Shown: piece after piece, positions 1-12,181 of the stretch
How the letters are laid out: each line of letters begins with the position of its first letter
Position numbering within the stretch: position 1 is the stretch's first letter
NCBI GenBank assembly: GCA_010093605.1
Contig: MU004193.1
Span: 271,324 to 335,323 of the forward strand
Length of the DNA stretch: 64,000 nt
Direction of reading: 5' to 3'
From: Lophium mytilinum
Taxonomy: Eukaryota; Ascomycota; Dothideomycetes; Mytilinidiales; Mytilinidiaceae
Notes under the pieces: model-generated
Seen by the model: only the letters and a program-made list of their open reading frames with translations
Told to the model about the DNA's origin: nothing
Database searches by the model: none
Position numbers and translations under genes: made by a program

Positions 1-1
1 T

Positions 2-865
2 GCTGGACCCGCGAATAAGATCCGCACACCATTCCCACTCTTTCAATCTACGGTCAAGAGCAGGAACTCAAAAGCCGAGGAGGTGGGAGACAAGGAACAT
101 CGTCTAGAAGATCTTTCATCCAGCAATTATCTTCAGTTCGCAATCCTGGCTCTTCCTCGTGAGCTGCGAGACCATATCTACAGTTTCGTGTGGCCCACTG
201 AAACGCCGGAGGAGATCTTCCTTTCACTCACCCACCCTCCGATCACCCCATCTCTGTGCCGCACTAGCCAGCAACTCCGTATGGAGACGTTGCCATACTT
301 CATCCAAGAACAAGTGTTCAATGTTCGGGCGTCGGCGGATTTGAAGGACTTCCGGGAGTGGCTCGACGGATCATCCAACAAGTGGAACTTCAACGCGTAT
401 AGCGCCATCCGTCACCTTCGATTCATCGAATGGAGTGGCCGGGGAAGCTGGTTGGAAGGCGGCAATGATGGGGCCAACTTCCTTAAGCGATGTCCGAACA
501 TCAGAACTCTGGAGATCAATGTGCCACAGGATGTCAACGCTGATGAAGCCCCTGATACCGGTTTCAGTTACTCTGCCGCCTGGGATGTGGTGCGATACTT
601 CCACAATATTGGCGAACTTATGGAGTATCTCCATTTTGGTACAGTATTCCAGTGCGAGAAGCTTGAGAAGCTCACAATTACCGCTACAAGAGCCGACTAC
701 ATGAGAGTCGCGGCGGGTATTAAGTTCCAGTTCTGGTTTCTGAAAGGCTTTCACAAGCTCGGGAGGAATGTCAATGTCAACAGACGAGTCATCACGGGCG
801 ATTCATATCCGTCTACTGCCCGCATTACTTACTTAGGGGTCAAGACCAACTACTCACAATACTGA
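2..865 (+). CDS. LPxELRD-motif protein, paralogue 1 (5' partial)
   Basis: The frame is open from the window edge to a TGA at 865 with no in-frame ATG near the 5' end (GTG stands at 83), so the gene starts upstream. The core begins FAILALPRELRDHIYSFVWP, the F-box-like/2EXR-like N-terminal motif common in large fungal families of unknown function. A second conserved block, LCRTSQQLRMETLPYFI, follows about 40 residues later, then a leucine-rich region. By comparison with the two neighbours, a phase-0 intron may end at the CAG at 134-136, just before TTCGCAATC; a 54-nt intron 83-136 is possible, but it contains no stop, so read-through cannot be excluded. Closely related to the genes at 1876-2659 and 3369-4294. 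Function unknown; substrate-receptor roles are only an analogy with F-box proteins. Confidence 0.7.
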   Translation, partial: AGPANKIRTPFPLFQSTVKSRNSKAEEVGDKEHRLEDLSSSNYLQFAILALPRELRDHIYSFVWPTETPEEIFLSLTHPPITPSLCRTSQQLRMETLPYFIQEQVFNVRASADLKDFREWLDGSSNKWNFNAYSAIRHLRFIEWSGRGSWLEGGNDGANFLKRCPNIRTLEINVPQDVNADEAPDTGFSYSAAWDVVRYFHNIGELMEYLHFGTVFQCEKLEKLTITATRADYMRVAAGIKFQFWFLKGFHKLGRNVNVNRRVITGDSYPSTARITYLGVKTNYSQY

Positions 866-1875
866 GTTTCTAGTCAGTATTGCATTACGAGCATTTTATC
901 GGCCTCACTCCTTTGCTGACGCTCATGGCGATTGCATACCGTTTTCAAAGACATCTTAGCTGTCACGGGGACGATAAGTTATCTGGTGGCCTAAATCCTA
1001 CGATAAATAGCTCTAGATCATTTCCAATTTGTTTAGAGTCACACGCGTTGGTAGTGCTTTCTACTATCTTACGGTGACTAGCCGTGAATCCGTGCACACC
1101 AGCTTAGCGCTGCTAAGGGTGCCCTCATGAATTTTCAGACACTGGACAACATGTACAGCCACGCGCAGCGTACTTGAAGCAGCCTCTTGACCACGAGGCG
1201 CTTTGGTTCAAAGGGGCCGCTTCTGACATTGGTATCGATCTTCCAAAAACGGCCCGCCAGCAGCAGTGTGGCGCCCATTCCTGCCTATTGGCTTACTCAG
1301 CCGATACCGTATATCTATCCTTCCATTGTAGCTAGCTAGCTTCCTTACTCACTCATCAAACAATAGAATACTTGACCATCACCGAGCCGCTACTGAACCA
1401 ACCTCACCTCAGCAGCATCTTCGTGCAAAGCCTCATGTTCTAGTACTACACCAGTGAACTCCGATACTGCTCATCTCCGGACTTGAACTTATGTGTCTTG
1501 AGAGGTTAATCTGGCTTGGCGAAGATTTGTAATCAGTGACATGTCGTAACAATGGAGTGTGGAGTGTCTATTGGAGTGCTGCGGCCATCGGAAGGCCATT
1601 GGCCATATTTCCGGCTGAATGTTTGCGTTTGTGCCGCTCACTTGCCCGCGGCTAATCACGGATGGAGAGGTGGACTGCGACGAATCTGGATTCTGACTTC
1701 TTCTCACTATAAATGGACCGTCGAAGCTCAGTCGAGTGATCTGACAGCAACAACACCACTGAAGCATTTTCTAGCTATTGACATTCAACGTCATCGAACA
1801 GCAGGTCCCCCTCATCTTATCAAAGTTCTTCCATACCGGAGACCACTCTCAAAGTCGCCCTAGGATATACCCAGG
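866..1875. other. intergenic region with possible promoter
   Basis: About 1 kb without a convincing gene. Short ORFs on both strands (for example 1552-1863) have no recognisable domain. A TATA-like CTATAAATGG lies near 1708-1717, about 160 bp before the ATG of the next gene, and could serve as its promoter element. Confidence 0.3.
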
Positions 1876-2659
1876 ATGTTTGCTTATGGCCCACCCACCC
1901 AAACTAAGGCTGCAAAGCCGGGCAAAGTATTGAACATCTTCCACCCTACATTCCTCGCCAGCATGCTAAGAAAACGTCTAGTCCCCTCTTCTAAGCCTGC
2001 CGCGCGAGCTGAGGGACATGGTGTACACCTACACCATGCGTTCTCATGTCAGCTTCAAAGAACTCGTCACTTTCGAGTCATTCAATCCCGACCCGAACAG
2101 CCCAAATTTCCTGCCCGCCCTCTGCCGCGCAAATCGCCAGCTGCAAATCGAAGTCACCCCTTGCTACATCAAAGAGTCCGCATTCTACATATACTCTGGC
2201 TCCGACAAGTTCGCTACCTGGCTTGGATCACTCCCGGAGAACGAAGGTTTTCCTAGCATCCGGTCACTCAAGTTCAAAGACTTCGCTACAAGCACGGACG
2301 TCGATCTGGTCGTGCACTGCTCCAACATCCACACTCTCGAGGTGATCATTTCATTCCAGAGATTTGTGTCGAAAGCAGCACGCAAGAACAGGAACCAAAT
2401 AGTGCTGATGTCGTCGGAAGAGTTTCGTGAACTGCTACAGATGGGGAGAGTCCTCGACGACTGCAAGAGCTTGGAGCGTGTAACACTGCAATGCCGCCAT
2501 GTTCCGGGCGGTTATCAAGGGCTCGCACTTGCTGCGATGGAGACGCTAATGACGTGGCTTGAGAATGGCTTCAGCGAGCGTGGCATGTCGACGGTCGTCT
2601 CCCTCGCTCCTCTCGGTCCTCCGATCGGGATCAAGCAGTTCATGCGCATGCTGGATTAG
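1876..2659 (+). CDS. LPxELRD-motif protein, paralogue 2
   Basis: Proposed structure: exon 1 1876-1926 (17 codons, ATG), intron 1927-1981 (GTATTG...TCTAG, 55 nt, phase 0), exon 2 1982-2659, giving 242 aa. The ATG at 2018 lies inside the conserved motif and is therefore too late: the codons just upstream read LLSLPRELRDMVYTY in the same frame. The second conserved block is LCRANRQLQIEVTPCYI, followed by a segment resembling that of its neighbours (cysteine-bearing CSNIHTLEV). It is shorter and more diverged than paralogue 1. No catalytic motif is visible. The family is F-box-like/2EXR-like and of unknown function. Confidence 0.65.
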
Positions 2660-3368
2660 GTATGGTCTTGGTCTAATGAGGTCAAGTCGATGGAGTCAAG
2701 GTGGACTGACTACATCACAAAACGTGGCTGGATATCCCTTTCGGCCTCGAGCAACAGCCTTATGGAAATCACAGCCGATTCTCGAACAGACATACTGGAG
2801 CTTACTATACCTCGCCAATCATGCACCGGATACAACTTAACTATATGTGAAAACTGAGGTAAGGCTTAGCTTAGGGCTAGCTCGATGACCCGAACCTTAA
2901 GACTCAACAGCTAAAGGAGGCTTCAGTAATGTCGTTGTTACTATAACAGATTCTCGATTAGGTTTCAAGGGCCTAGCCTCGATGAGTGGGTAGTCTCCAG
3001 ATCATCGCAATTCACCGCTCCGTCCGCTATCCGTTAGCACGTGAGCTGCACTCCGTAAAGACGGCCCGTCATCGTCTAGTGAGACCAAAATGTCAATTGA
3101 CACGTCACGCAACTTCTTCGCCAACATTGAAGCGCTGAAATTATCGTCTCGAATCATGTCTTCGTCGTCGTCGCCGCACTTCGTCATTGCCGATGAGACT
3201 TCGCAACTAGTTACTGATTCAGCAAGCCAGGTTTACCCCTCGGGGAACACACACACCCAATCCCGAGTTGAGCAGTCTCTCGCAGGATAGTTCGACCCAG
3301 CGGAACGGTGCGCTAACAAACCGACCTTTGGAGCTTCGGTTCTGACTTGCATAGTTGCATCCCTTATC
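2660..3368. other. intergenic region
   Basis: About 700 bp with only short unsupported ORFs. An ATG-initiated ORF at 3090-3290 could contribute a 5' exon to the next gene, but I could not find a phase-compatible acceptor. Confidence 0.3.
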
Positions 3369-4294
3369 GTGGACATACCAAACGAACATAGCAATACCGA
3401 GTGCATAACATCAACACCACACCTTTGCGAACCTGCCGAACCGATAGCGACTGAAACGCTTCCTGGCGGTCTCGTTGTCGCGACTACCGTTGACACAGAT
3501 TCTGCGCACCATGTTACTCGACATAAACAGTTAGACCCTAAAGACACGAGAGTACGATATCTCCCGCCAATATCAGCTCACCGCCTAACCCAACGTAGTT
3601 TCTCCTTCTCCGCCTGCCACCTGAGCTCCGGGATGCCATATATGGCTTTATCTGGCCAATCGAGCATCCCCAACAGAAGGCCATGAAGCTCTCATCCAAA
3701 TCAATCGAGGAGGTCCTCAGCCGCTTTGTCGGACCATACGATACGTCCGAAGGAATGCCCGTTCGAGTACAAACAAAGAACGCGACCTTAGTTCCTGGAC
3801 TGTGCCAAACGAACCAACAGCTCCGGGAAGAAACATTGCCGTGGTTCATCAATTTCTTTGTTCACGAAGAAACTTTCGTCATCGCTGCATTGGATCGACT
3901 GCATCACTTCGAAGAATGGCTCACTAACAATCCGGAGGAATTGGGCTTCGGGGGAATTCAGCACTTGGAGTTAACTGATCCGGATATCACCAAACATTGC
4001 GCGAACCCATTAGGCGTCAGACATGAGACGAGGCTCGTGAAACGTTGCAAAGACCTTAGAACGCTACGACTAAACTATAGTTCCTCGGGTCTCCCTTACG
4101 GATGGCGATACCTGGAGATGGGACTCAAGTCAGACATATCGTCTCACTGCGACAAGCTCGAGGAGATGCTGTTCGTTGCCAGTGGGGAAGATACTGAAGA
4201 AGCGGAAGACGTGGCGAAGTGGCTCGGGAAGAAGTTCAGGGAACAAGGTCGGGAGGTGAAGACGGGGGTGCTGACCAGCGATCATTACTCTTGA
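3369..4294 (+). CDS. LPxELRD-motif protein, paralogue 3
   Basis: The secure part is exon 3599-4294. It begins right after a clear acceptor (CCTAACCCAACGTAG, branch CTAAC) and reads FLLLRLPPELRDAIYGFIWP. The ATG at 3683 would miss this motif. The preceding exon is probably in the frame open from about 3291 to 3551 (donor GTACGA at 3552, 47-nt phase-0 intron), but that frame has only a GTG at 3369 and no ATG, so the true start is unresolved. The second block, LCQTNQQLREETLPWFI, matches both neighbours. The C-terminus carries EEAEDVAKWLGKKFREQGREV, comparable with the end of paralogues 1 and 2. Function unknown. Confidence 0.6.
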
Positions 4295-5044
4295 CATCCC
4301 CAGTGTCCATTGCTCATCCAGGTGTCTCATCCACAAAACAACAAACAAGACAACCCTCGAGCAATGTTTGCCGAGACAGGAGCAGAGGCTACAGCAGAGG
4401 AGTGTTTATATGAATCGAATTATACCCTTCGATACTGCTTCAAGACTATGCATTCTACTTTCGAAGGGGGTGAGAAAGCGAAGTGGAATATTGCACGCAT
4501 TCGTGAATTCGCACCTACAAATACGTCTATATATACATGAGGCACTGCTATACCGGCCTCACTCATATTTAGTCGAGGATGCCCATGAAACTCCGCGCAA
4601 AAGTGGCAAATTACTTAGCACCGAAAGTCGTGGGGCCTAACACGCTAGCCTTTGTATGTTTTCAGCCATGAAAAGCAAGAGTTTTTCTCTTCGAGTTCAA
4701 TATTAGGAAAAGGAAGAAGGTAAAGGCTGCACATACATGCCTGTCAGGCAAAGCGCAGAACAATGGTCCGGAGCTAAACAAAATACTAAATGATGACTAC
4801 GCATGCCGCAACCAGAACCCTATCTCCTCTCCGTCCCGTTCTTACATGAAGACAAATCAACAGCGCGAACACTGCTATGTTAGTGTCTTTATAGCTCTTC
4901 GGACGCCGCCCTCCGCCTACTCGCCAACCGCGAATCCAGGATTTCTTCAACCTCATCACGCCTCCGGTTCCAGAGGCGATGAATACGTCCGATTGAGGGG
5001 CTCTCAGTTCATTCGAATCGGCTGGCAACCGCTTCCATTACTTT
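4295..5044. other. intergenic region between convergent genes
   Basis: 750 bp between the ends of a plus-strand and a minus-strand gene. No supported gene; nothing else is seen apart from shared 3' flanks. Confidence 0.4.
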
Positions 5045-6669
5045 CTAAGTTTGTTCCAACACATCGTAAGGGTCCCCATGCGTGTCATCGTAGTCAATGT
5101 CTTCCGGATCCCACTCGTCCAAAGCCGAGTCCGAGCTTGAGTCCGATGCGTAGTCCTCCGTTTGATTGTCGCTATCGTCTGCTTTGTCTGGTTCCGAACT
5201 CGAAGTGGAGTCCTTCATTCGGTCGTCGCTGTCTTCTGACTGGTCTGATCCCGAATCCAACTCGTAGTCTTCCATTTCGTTGTCACTGCCCTCCGCATAG
5301 TTTTCATAGTCGTTTTGTTTCATCTTCTTCATCCACCGTACCCGGCGCAACGCTACCCGTGCATATTTGTAAATGCATTTCGCAGCCAGCAAGCGAGGAA
5401 GCCGATGGTCTAGCGCTACCTTAGTAAGAATGTCAATGGTTTGCTCATGCCAATACCGGTCGTGTCCCTGCTGTCTCGCGTCTTCATATGCGGTCTGATG
5501 GCGCTCTATGAAGCTTTGACCGTCAAGGTCCTTGCGAGTAGGGTCTGCGCCGTATTGAAGTATTAGAGGCAGAACGCTGATGCTGACATCATGCGAGTGC
5601 CAGTCCCATAATGCTGCAAATTTCAACGTGGCATCCAGCACCGCATCCAGCACCGAAGTCCTACGTCCATGATCTCTGTCACGTGTGGACATGCTATAAC
5701 CGTTTGGGTCCGCACTGAGCTCGAGGAGGCTCTTGATAAGGCCAAGCTGTTTGTCCGTCATTGGATGTGTGCCAGGTTCGTAGTCCACCTCCTCAGTACG
5801 ACAGTCGCGTATGGCTGCTACGAGTGGATTCGGATCTCCACTGAGGGAGGCACCAAAATTTATCAACATTAGTACACAATCCAGATTCCCAGCTTTGATA
5901 GCGCATGTAAGCGGCGTGCTCCCTTGATACACAAAGCTTGGGTCTGCTCCCGCCTCTAGAACTAACCGGATCATAGCATTTATGCCATTCTCTTGCTCTC
6001 CGGTCTTCTCAACATACCGATAACCCCGGGGAAAGTCTTTGATCCAATGCAGCAGAATCGGCGGAATCTTGGCGGAGCTCCAGCCAATGTCCGCTCCGTA
6101 CTTGAGCAGCGGTTGAACCACCCTTGGGTTCTTAGTTTATGGAGAAAGGGCTGTTTCCGAGCCAAATCTTCTGTTGGATTGGCGTTGCACCTGGGAAGGA
6201 GGATTTCCATGTACTCAAGCAGTCTCGCAGATCCCTTGACATAACCACTCCGAATAGATTCGAAGTTGCGGATAAGCTTGCCTAGAATAATAGACGCCTG
6301 ATGAGCAGCAATCAGTGGTCCAATCTCACCAACTTTAGTGAATACTGCGGTAGCTATTTCAGGATTGTAGAAGATGAAACGTAGACCAAACTCGGTCACC
6401 TCATCAAGGAGAGGCCAGGTGCCGGTACTGGGATCGAAACCTATGATGCCATGCGCAAGAAGGTACTGCACGAGCTTAATGTTTCCCCTTTTCACTGCCC
6501 AGTTGATAGCTGGAGTGATGCCCCGATCTGCGATGGCACGCTTGTGGAGTTCGCCTGCCAGAAGATTCTGAAGATCCCAACAGCTTTTGGATAGTTTGCT
6601 AAGCGACGAGTCGTCAAGGTATGATGCTGTCTCGTGGACTAGCTCAAGGGGGAGGTCCGAGAACGACAT
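5045..6669 (-). CDS. F-box and ankyrin-repeat protein with acidic tail
   Basis: Two minus-strand frames join across a 68-nt intron at 6190-6123 (donor GTGCAA, branch-like AACTAAG, acceptor CCCAAG). The splice restores LLPR/VVQPLLKYGADIG, so I read exons 6669-6191 and 6122-5045, 518 aa. The start is ATG at 6669 (MSFSDLPLELVHETASYL), the usual position for an N-terminal F-box; an in-frame extension to 6804 looks like leader sequence. Residues about 4-45 are the F-box, then ankyrin-type segments follow (NWAVKRGNIKLVQYLLAHG, LVLEAGADP, GSTPLTCAIKAGNLDCVLML, LILQYGADP). The last about 85 residues are Asp/Glu/Ser-rich repeats (DSGSDQSEDSDD). Likely role, by family: SCF substrate receptor binding Skp1 through the F-box. 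The target is unknown. The splice is inferred. Confidence 0.75.
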
Positions 6670-7312
6670 AGTTGAAGGAGGCAGTTGGGTATGAACGGGT
6701 TGGCGGTAGAAGGTATGGTGGTTGATTGGAAAGTGAGTGGGAAATGCGATGAAGCGATGCGAGAGCGGAGGGTTTGACAAAAGCCTTGGTCGGTAATATT
6801 TCATACCCTTTCACGATGAGCAAATGTGGAGGTGGACGCTTTTGTAGCAGTGATGTTCCATTCACTGCCACCGAAATGTATGTCTGTAATACTGACCCTC
6901 TCTTTCAACTTATGGGGGGAAGTTTGCATGAGTTTGCTGCGAGATGCGCTTTTGTTCACGCTGATATGGAGCAAACTCGTGGAATCTTCTAGACAAGTTA
7001 AATGGAACGTTGGTTGAACTTGATTTGATCCCTGGCTCGTAGCTACAGTGTCTTGCCACAGATATCCGTGCTACTGTCTGCCGGCCTCCAACGTAATAGT
7101 AGAAATAAAGAGTCGCGATTACATCTCACTCGTGCGTAACGCTTGCTGATGCTGTCTGGGATTGCCTTGCAAGTCCAACATCTGCCCAAAATGCTGAACT
7201 GCACACTTACTTGGAATGGTGAAACCCTTCATGTAGCGGGGAGCAAATTCGTGAAGTTCCGATCCCTATGAGGAGGCATTGTAACGAGAGTGTCCCAGGC
7301 CGTGGACACGAA
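6670..7312. other. intergenic region upstream of the F-box/ankyrin gene
   Basis: About 640 bp between the start of the F-box/ankyrin gene and the 3' end of the MFS gene. It presumably holds the promoter of the former. No gene or repeat recognised. Confidence 0.4.
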
Positions 7313-9125
7313 CTAACCCATCGCCATGGGAGCTTCGCCCGGTGCATGACTTGGAAGCCTCTTCATGGGGATGGCCCAGGAGCACAAAAACGCGGCCCCA
7401 CAGAAGGCAATTGCGACTGCAAAAGCAGCCTTGAGACCGACCATGTACGCTTCTAGGACTCCCGGAAGTACGTCCGGCGGGAACACGCTATGCAACTCTG
7501 AGGCGCCTGTAAGAAGAACCAGGCCTGGGTTCACTCCCGGGGCCGTCTCGGGTAGAGTGGCAAGGAGTCTGTTCACAAAAGCTGACTGTCCTGCCGAAGT
7601 ACTAAATGCGCCTCCAACTGTCTGGAAGACTGGACAATGAGCTGGTTAGCTTCCTCAGAACAATGCGCAGAGACGAGAGGGGATGAGGACGTACACAAAA
7701 GGTTTGCCGTGACAGCTGAAAGGTCTTCCGGATCCACGTCGGCTTGAGCAATACTCAAGCCATGCATGATGGCAAAGGCCATGGTGGCTCCGGTGAAGAA
7801 CTGATAGCCAACCCACTTGCCAGTAGAGGTGTCAACATCAAGGGTGTACATGAGGCCAACGGCAACGGTGGAAAGCATTGAGCCAACAAACATGACCTGC
7901 TGTGCACGACCAGTCTTCATAACGACAGCTCCGCCAGCGAGAGCGAACACAGCTGCCGCGAGTACGAGAGGCAGATTGTTAACGCCGGATCGAATAGGGC
8001 TCGCCCCAAGGATACTCTGGAAGTAGATAGGAAGGTAATAGAGAAGAACGATGTAGCTTCCCATGAAGAAGAACTGGTAAGGAGCCGTAGTCGAGAGCGA
8101 GCGCTGCTTGTAGAGTCTCGGTAGCATCATGGCGTATTCGCCCAGCCAGATCTCCCATCCCACCAGAGCAATCGCGAGGAGTGCAGAACCGACCAGAAGA
8201 CCGATGACCACGCTGCTGTTCCAGGGGTGGGCGTTTCCTGCATATTGAAGGGCAAGAATGAAGCAAGTGATGCATCCCATAGCCAGAGCGATACCAAAAG
8301 GATCCACATGGAGAAGCCTCTTCGTCCAAGAGATTTTTGGAGGCGCAGCCGCAGCTGGAAGGTTGAAAAAGAAGAAAACGGTTGCAGCGGCGACTCCTCC
8401 GATCGGCAAATTAATATAGAAACACCATCGCCAGGTAACGGAGTCGGTAAATGCGCCGCCGAGAAGGGGTCCAATAACGGCAGCAATGGCATATGTCATT
8501 CCAATGATGCCCATCATCATTGGTCGCTTTGCTGGCGGGACAGTGAAGGAGACGATACAAGTGCCACCCACAGACAGACCGGCGCCACCCAAACCAGCAA
8601 TAGCCCGTCCAGCAACCAGAGCCTTGGAAGTGGGCGCAACTCCACATATCAAACTGCCGATCTCGAAGATAAGCATGGATACTAGAAAGCTCCACTTGAG
8701 GTTATTGTACTTGTAAATTTTCCCGGCAGAGGTCTGGGCAGCACCAAAAGTCATGAAATAAGCCGCGGCGTACCAGGACACATCATCGAGGCTGTGGAAC
8801 TCGTCCGTGATCTTGGGGATTGCTGTGCCGACGATGGTCTAGCCGAGGGCTGCATTAGAGATAAACTAGTACCAGCATATGGAGTACGTAGAGTACTTAC
8901 CTGGTCTAAAGAAATGAGAAAAACAGCGACAACAGATGCCCCTGCCAGGAGTACTAGCTTCAGACCATGCGGATACTTGTCGTCGGGCATGTCCTGAACG
9001 GAGGTTTCTGGAAGGCCGTTGTCACTGTCACCCACGCTGTCCGCCTCGAGCGTGTTCATGGCAGAAGGCTTGGGCAAAGTCGGGTCTCCAACAGCCACGG
9101 TCGCTTTCTCGTTTGTCTCAAGCAT
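7313..9125 (-). CDS. MFS drug/toxin exporter, DHA2 (14-TM) type
   Basis: Three exons, all supported by reading across the joins: 9125-8901, 8838-7695 and 7629-7313 (introns of 62 nt, GTAAGT...GGCTAG, and 65 nt, GTACGT...GTCCAG), 561 aa. The start is ATG at 9125 (MLETNEKA), giving a hydrophilic N-tail before TM1. Splice 1 recreates the family signature SLDQ/TIVGTAIPKITDEF; splice 2 recreates TANLLF/FQTVGGAFSTSAGQSAFVNRL. Other hallmarks are AGRAIAGLGGAG, IGPLLGGAFTDSVTWRWCFYINLPIGG (motif C/D1 region) and SPIRSGVNNLPLV. The length and motifs fit plasma-membrane proton antiporters of the toxin-efflux group, often found in secondary-metabolite clusters. No biosynthetic gene is next to it here, so the substrate is unknown. 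It is divergent from the Clr5 gene across about 665 bp. Confidence 0.9.
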
Positions 9126-9790
9126 CCTGTCAAAGGCGGGCGATGTTGAAAGCGAAGCGCAGCCGTCAACGGGACCTACGAGTCGTATATCAAGGATGAG
9201 TTGGAGAGAAGCCGCCCTTGAGAACACCTAGAAACGGTAGCGATAGTCCTTACACTTGCGTGAGTAAAGACGGGACAAATAGAGTGCGAACCGGGCTTGG
9301 GAAGAGAAAGATAATAAATTATGCTTCACTAGCTCGTGAAGACAACTAAAAATGGGAAGGAGAAAAGCGCCAAGTTATCTGTTCTCAAGAGAAGTCGGAG
9401 GGACGGAGGCGGTGCAATCCCCATCCGGCATCGAAGGACGTGTTGACCTGTGGGGCATGCTGAGTCGTAGGTTCTTTTGACCCGTAGGAGTTTTGAGCCT
9501 ATCTCCGACACGAGCATCAGGCTTTTGGTCGGCACAACTATTCGTCCAGCGGAATGAAGCCAATACAAGGCATGAAGTAGAAGCTCGGCTGTGCCACGCT
9601 AATGTGATCGGCGCTAGTTCTGCACGAAACTTTTCCCAGCACTTCAATTGGCGGTTGATGGCAAGGAACGCATAGGCACTTACCTACATCTAGGCACGCC
9701 GCGCCACGCCGAGCGACCTTGATCTGTTCCCCATCCATCTTCCCGACCCTTTCTTTCCAGCTCATCAATTTCAGCCAGCGAAAAAGTTCC
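9126..9790. promoter_or_regulatory. divergent intergenic promoter region
   Basis: 665 bp between the divergent starts of the MFS exporter and the Clr5-domain gene. No ORF is convincing. Possible shared regulation is an inference from orientation only; I see no defined operator. Confidence 0.4.
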
Positions 9791-11689
9791 ATGCAGCTAC
9801 ACCACCCCAACAGTCCTCGAAATCTTCCAGCGATGACACGCACTTTTTTGCTTCCTCGACATGACTGGCCTCTTAAGTCCGTCGTCACAACGCCAAACGC
9901 AGTGCCGACGCAGAACGATTGGGCCGCTTCGTACGCGGAGATCGGGCGACTTTACGTCCGCGAGCGTCGGAAGCTGCGATATATCATGCAATACATGGAG
10001 AGAGAGCACGGATTCAAGGCTACGTAAGATGAACCACTTTCGCGACCCCACCTCGAATCTCTTGCGGTCGTGTTCGGACGGAGAAGTACCCCTGCGAGGA
10101 TGAACTCTAATACCAGTCGTGCATATAGGGAGCAGATGTACAAGAAACGTTTCGCCAAGTGGGGCTTCCAGAAGAATTCCAGGCGACCGACTACCGCTGT
10201 GCCGACCTTCGCTACGAAAGAGAAGGATGAATGCAGGAGACTGGACAGGACACTCATTCCATGCGAGGAACTGGGCTCGATGCCAGCAGCTCCCGGACTG
10301 AGCCACCACGATGGCCTAATGCTCATGTTCCTGGCTAGTGTGCGGACGTGCAGTGTGGCATTCTTCGAGTCTCCGCAAGGCCGTGGCCGGTTTCTGACCT
10401 CTCTTCGGCAGCCACCACCGACAGATCAGCCATGGCCTGAAGAAACTAAAGAGGTAAGCTTCACGTTCAAGCTCGTAGTTGACCTCCTGGACCGAGGTCA
10501 TGGTGATTTGGCGGGCAGGATGGCCCGGAAGGCGTTTCTGCTGGTAGAAGATATGTTGATGCTCGAGGGGCCCGCGCTGGTATGGAACCTGCTCGAAATA
10601 ATGCACCACATGGTGAAGATGCATCATGCACAGCTGTTTCAAATGCTGCTGGCCCATCTGATTGCACTGGTTGCCGGCCGGGTGCCGAAGACCCATCCGT
10701 TACAAGCCATGTTGTGCGGCTTGCGAGGACTCGTTCCGAGCCTCAAAAGTGTAATATCCATCCCTAGCAGCTCTTCACCAATATCATCCTCCTCTTTGTC
10801 GCCATCCTCCTCGGCCAACAATGATAGAACACCAACTGCCGCCGAACCTCGGCTTCTCTCTCTCGCCCTCACATCTCTGCTGGAGCGGGCATGGAACCTC
10901 AACGCCGAGATCCTTTTCGATAACTTTGACCCTCGCCTGTTTCAGCTCTATTGCTGCATTCACTGGGACGCGTGCTCGATCAGTCCTCCTGCGGCCATTT
11001 TCGGCGCAGCGGACCAGTGGTTCAGCCACAACGAGACAAAAGAAGCCTCCCGTACCGACTGGAGGGCACATCATGTCGAGGGCCTCTCCGGGGTTACTCC
11101 TGTCAATGGTCCCTCTGAGATCATATCCGTCGAGGAGGAGAGGATGCTCCAACGCCTGCTCGCCCCGCGGATGGATGCCTCGCCGCCTCAGGACTTTAAG
11201 ATGCTCCGCGCGAACAGCATCGCCGCGCTTCGGGAACATGGGTGTTCGATCCTACACAAAGGAATTGGTTTCGCCGGTGATACCACCACCTCGCTACGCA
11301 CATTGGCAGGACTAGTGACAGCCAAAGTCCTTGATGAAAGTCCTGCCCTTGTTGGACGACCCGGTCCAGCTAGTAGTGCGACAATGAGAGTGCTACACGT
11401 TCAAGCGGAGAGTCTCGCGTGTGCTATTAGGACGTTGTTGGACCTCAGCATCGAGCACGGTGGTGAGGGAGTCGGGGCAACTTTGGATGCCGTCGAGCGG
11501 ATTCGATCTATCGTGGCTCTCCGCGAGTACGCCCGCGGTGAGATAGATCCGCAGGTCGTGTGGGAGATGTGGCTGTTGAAAGACGCACTTGTTGCGGCTG
11601 GCCGATATCCAGAGGCGCAAGATGTAGGGCTTATAGCTTTTCAGCGGTTAGAAAAGTATATCCAGGACGTCCCTATTAACTCTGCGTAA
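9791..11689 (+). CDS. Clr5-domain protein
   Basis: Exon 1 9791-10023 and exon 2 10129-11689 flank a 105-nt intron (GTAAGA...GCATATAG), 597 aa. The splice fuses REHGFKAT to EQMYKKRFAKWGFQKN, recreating the fungal Clr5 domain (pattern W-x-I-x-LY ... GF-x-A-x-Y-x-RF-x-WGF) at about residues 40-95. The first in-frame ATG (9791) was chosen; 9833 is an alternative. The remaining about 500 residues are helical with a Ser-rich linker around residue 290, resembling the poorly characterised C-terminal halves of such proteins. Clr5 is named after a fission-yeast silencing factor, so a chromatin or DNA-associated role is possible but unproved. It is followed by a short AT-rich patch. Confidence 0.85.
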
Positions 11690-12181
11690 ATAATTAATTA
11701 TTCTACTATATTAAAGAACTATAGAGTATAAGTACTTCATAACCTTTTAATAGAAGAAAGTTAAAAGTTTCTCTTATTATATATCTATATATTTATCTCT
11801 ACTACTAGATATAGTATTTTATATCTTCTTAACTTAGATATATTTATAACCAAGTGCTTCAGCCCCAGCGTCAACTCCAGAATCAGGCCCAAAACAGCCG
11901 ATGATGGGCGACAAGGAGCACGCTTACAGGCTGTCAAAAGCCTCCTCAACCTTTGCGTGCGTAGACGGGATGGATGCGGAGTACTCTAGCAAGCCACGGC
12001 CGTTCTGGATGCGTCGGCGTCGATGCCAGGACTGATACGATGGGCCACGAAGACGGCTAGGTATTGTACTCCGAAAGGCTTGCCTTGAGCTTAAGATTAC
12101 ATCAAGTCACCCTCTCCTTGGTCGGCAACAATTCTTCTCTAACTTCTTTTCTCGTGTCGTGAGCGTCCGAGTTTTCTCCTC
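11690..12181. other. intergenic region with AT-rich RIP-like patch
   Basis: Bases about 11690-11850 are strongly AT-rich (TATATATCTATATATTTATC and similar) and nearly free of CpA/TpG, like the RIP-mutated tracts further right. This may be a short transposon remnant, but no terminal repeats are visible. The rest is unremarkable. Confidence 0.4.

Noticed and set aside
1552-1863. 103-codon plus-strand ORF upstream of paralogue 2
   Set aside because: No domain, overlaps the probable promoter of the next gene, and is mirrored by a minus-strand ORF.
4846-5424. 192-codon plus-strand ORF
   Set aside because: It is the antisense shadow of the acidic Ser/Asp repeats at the end of the F-box/ankyrin gene.
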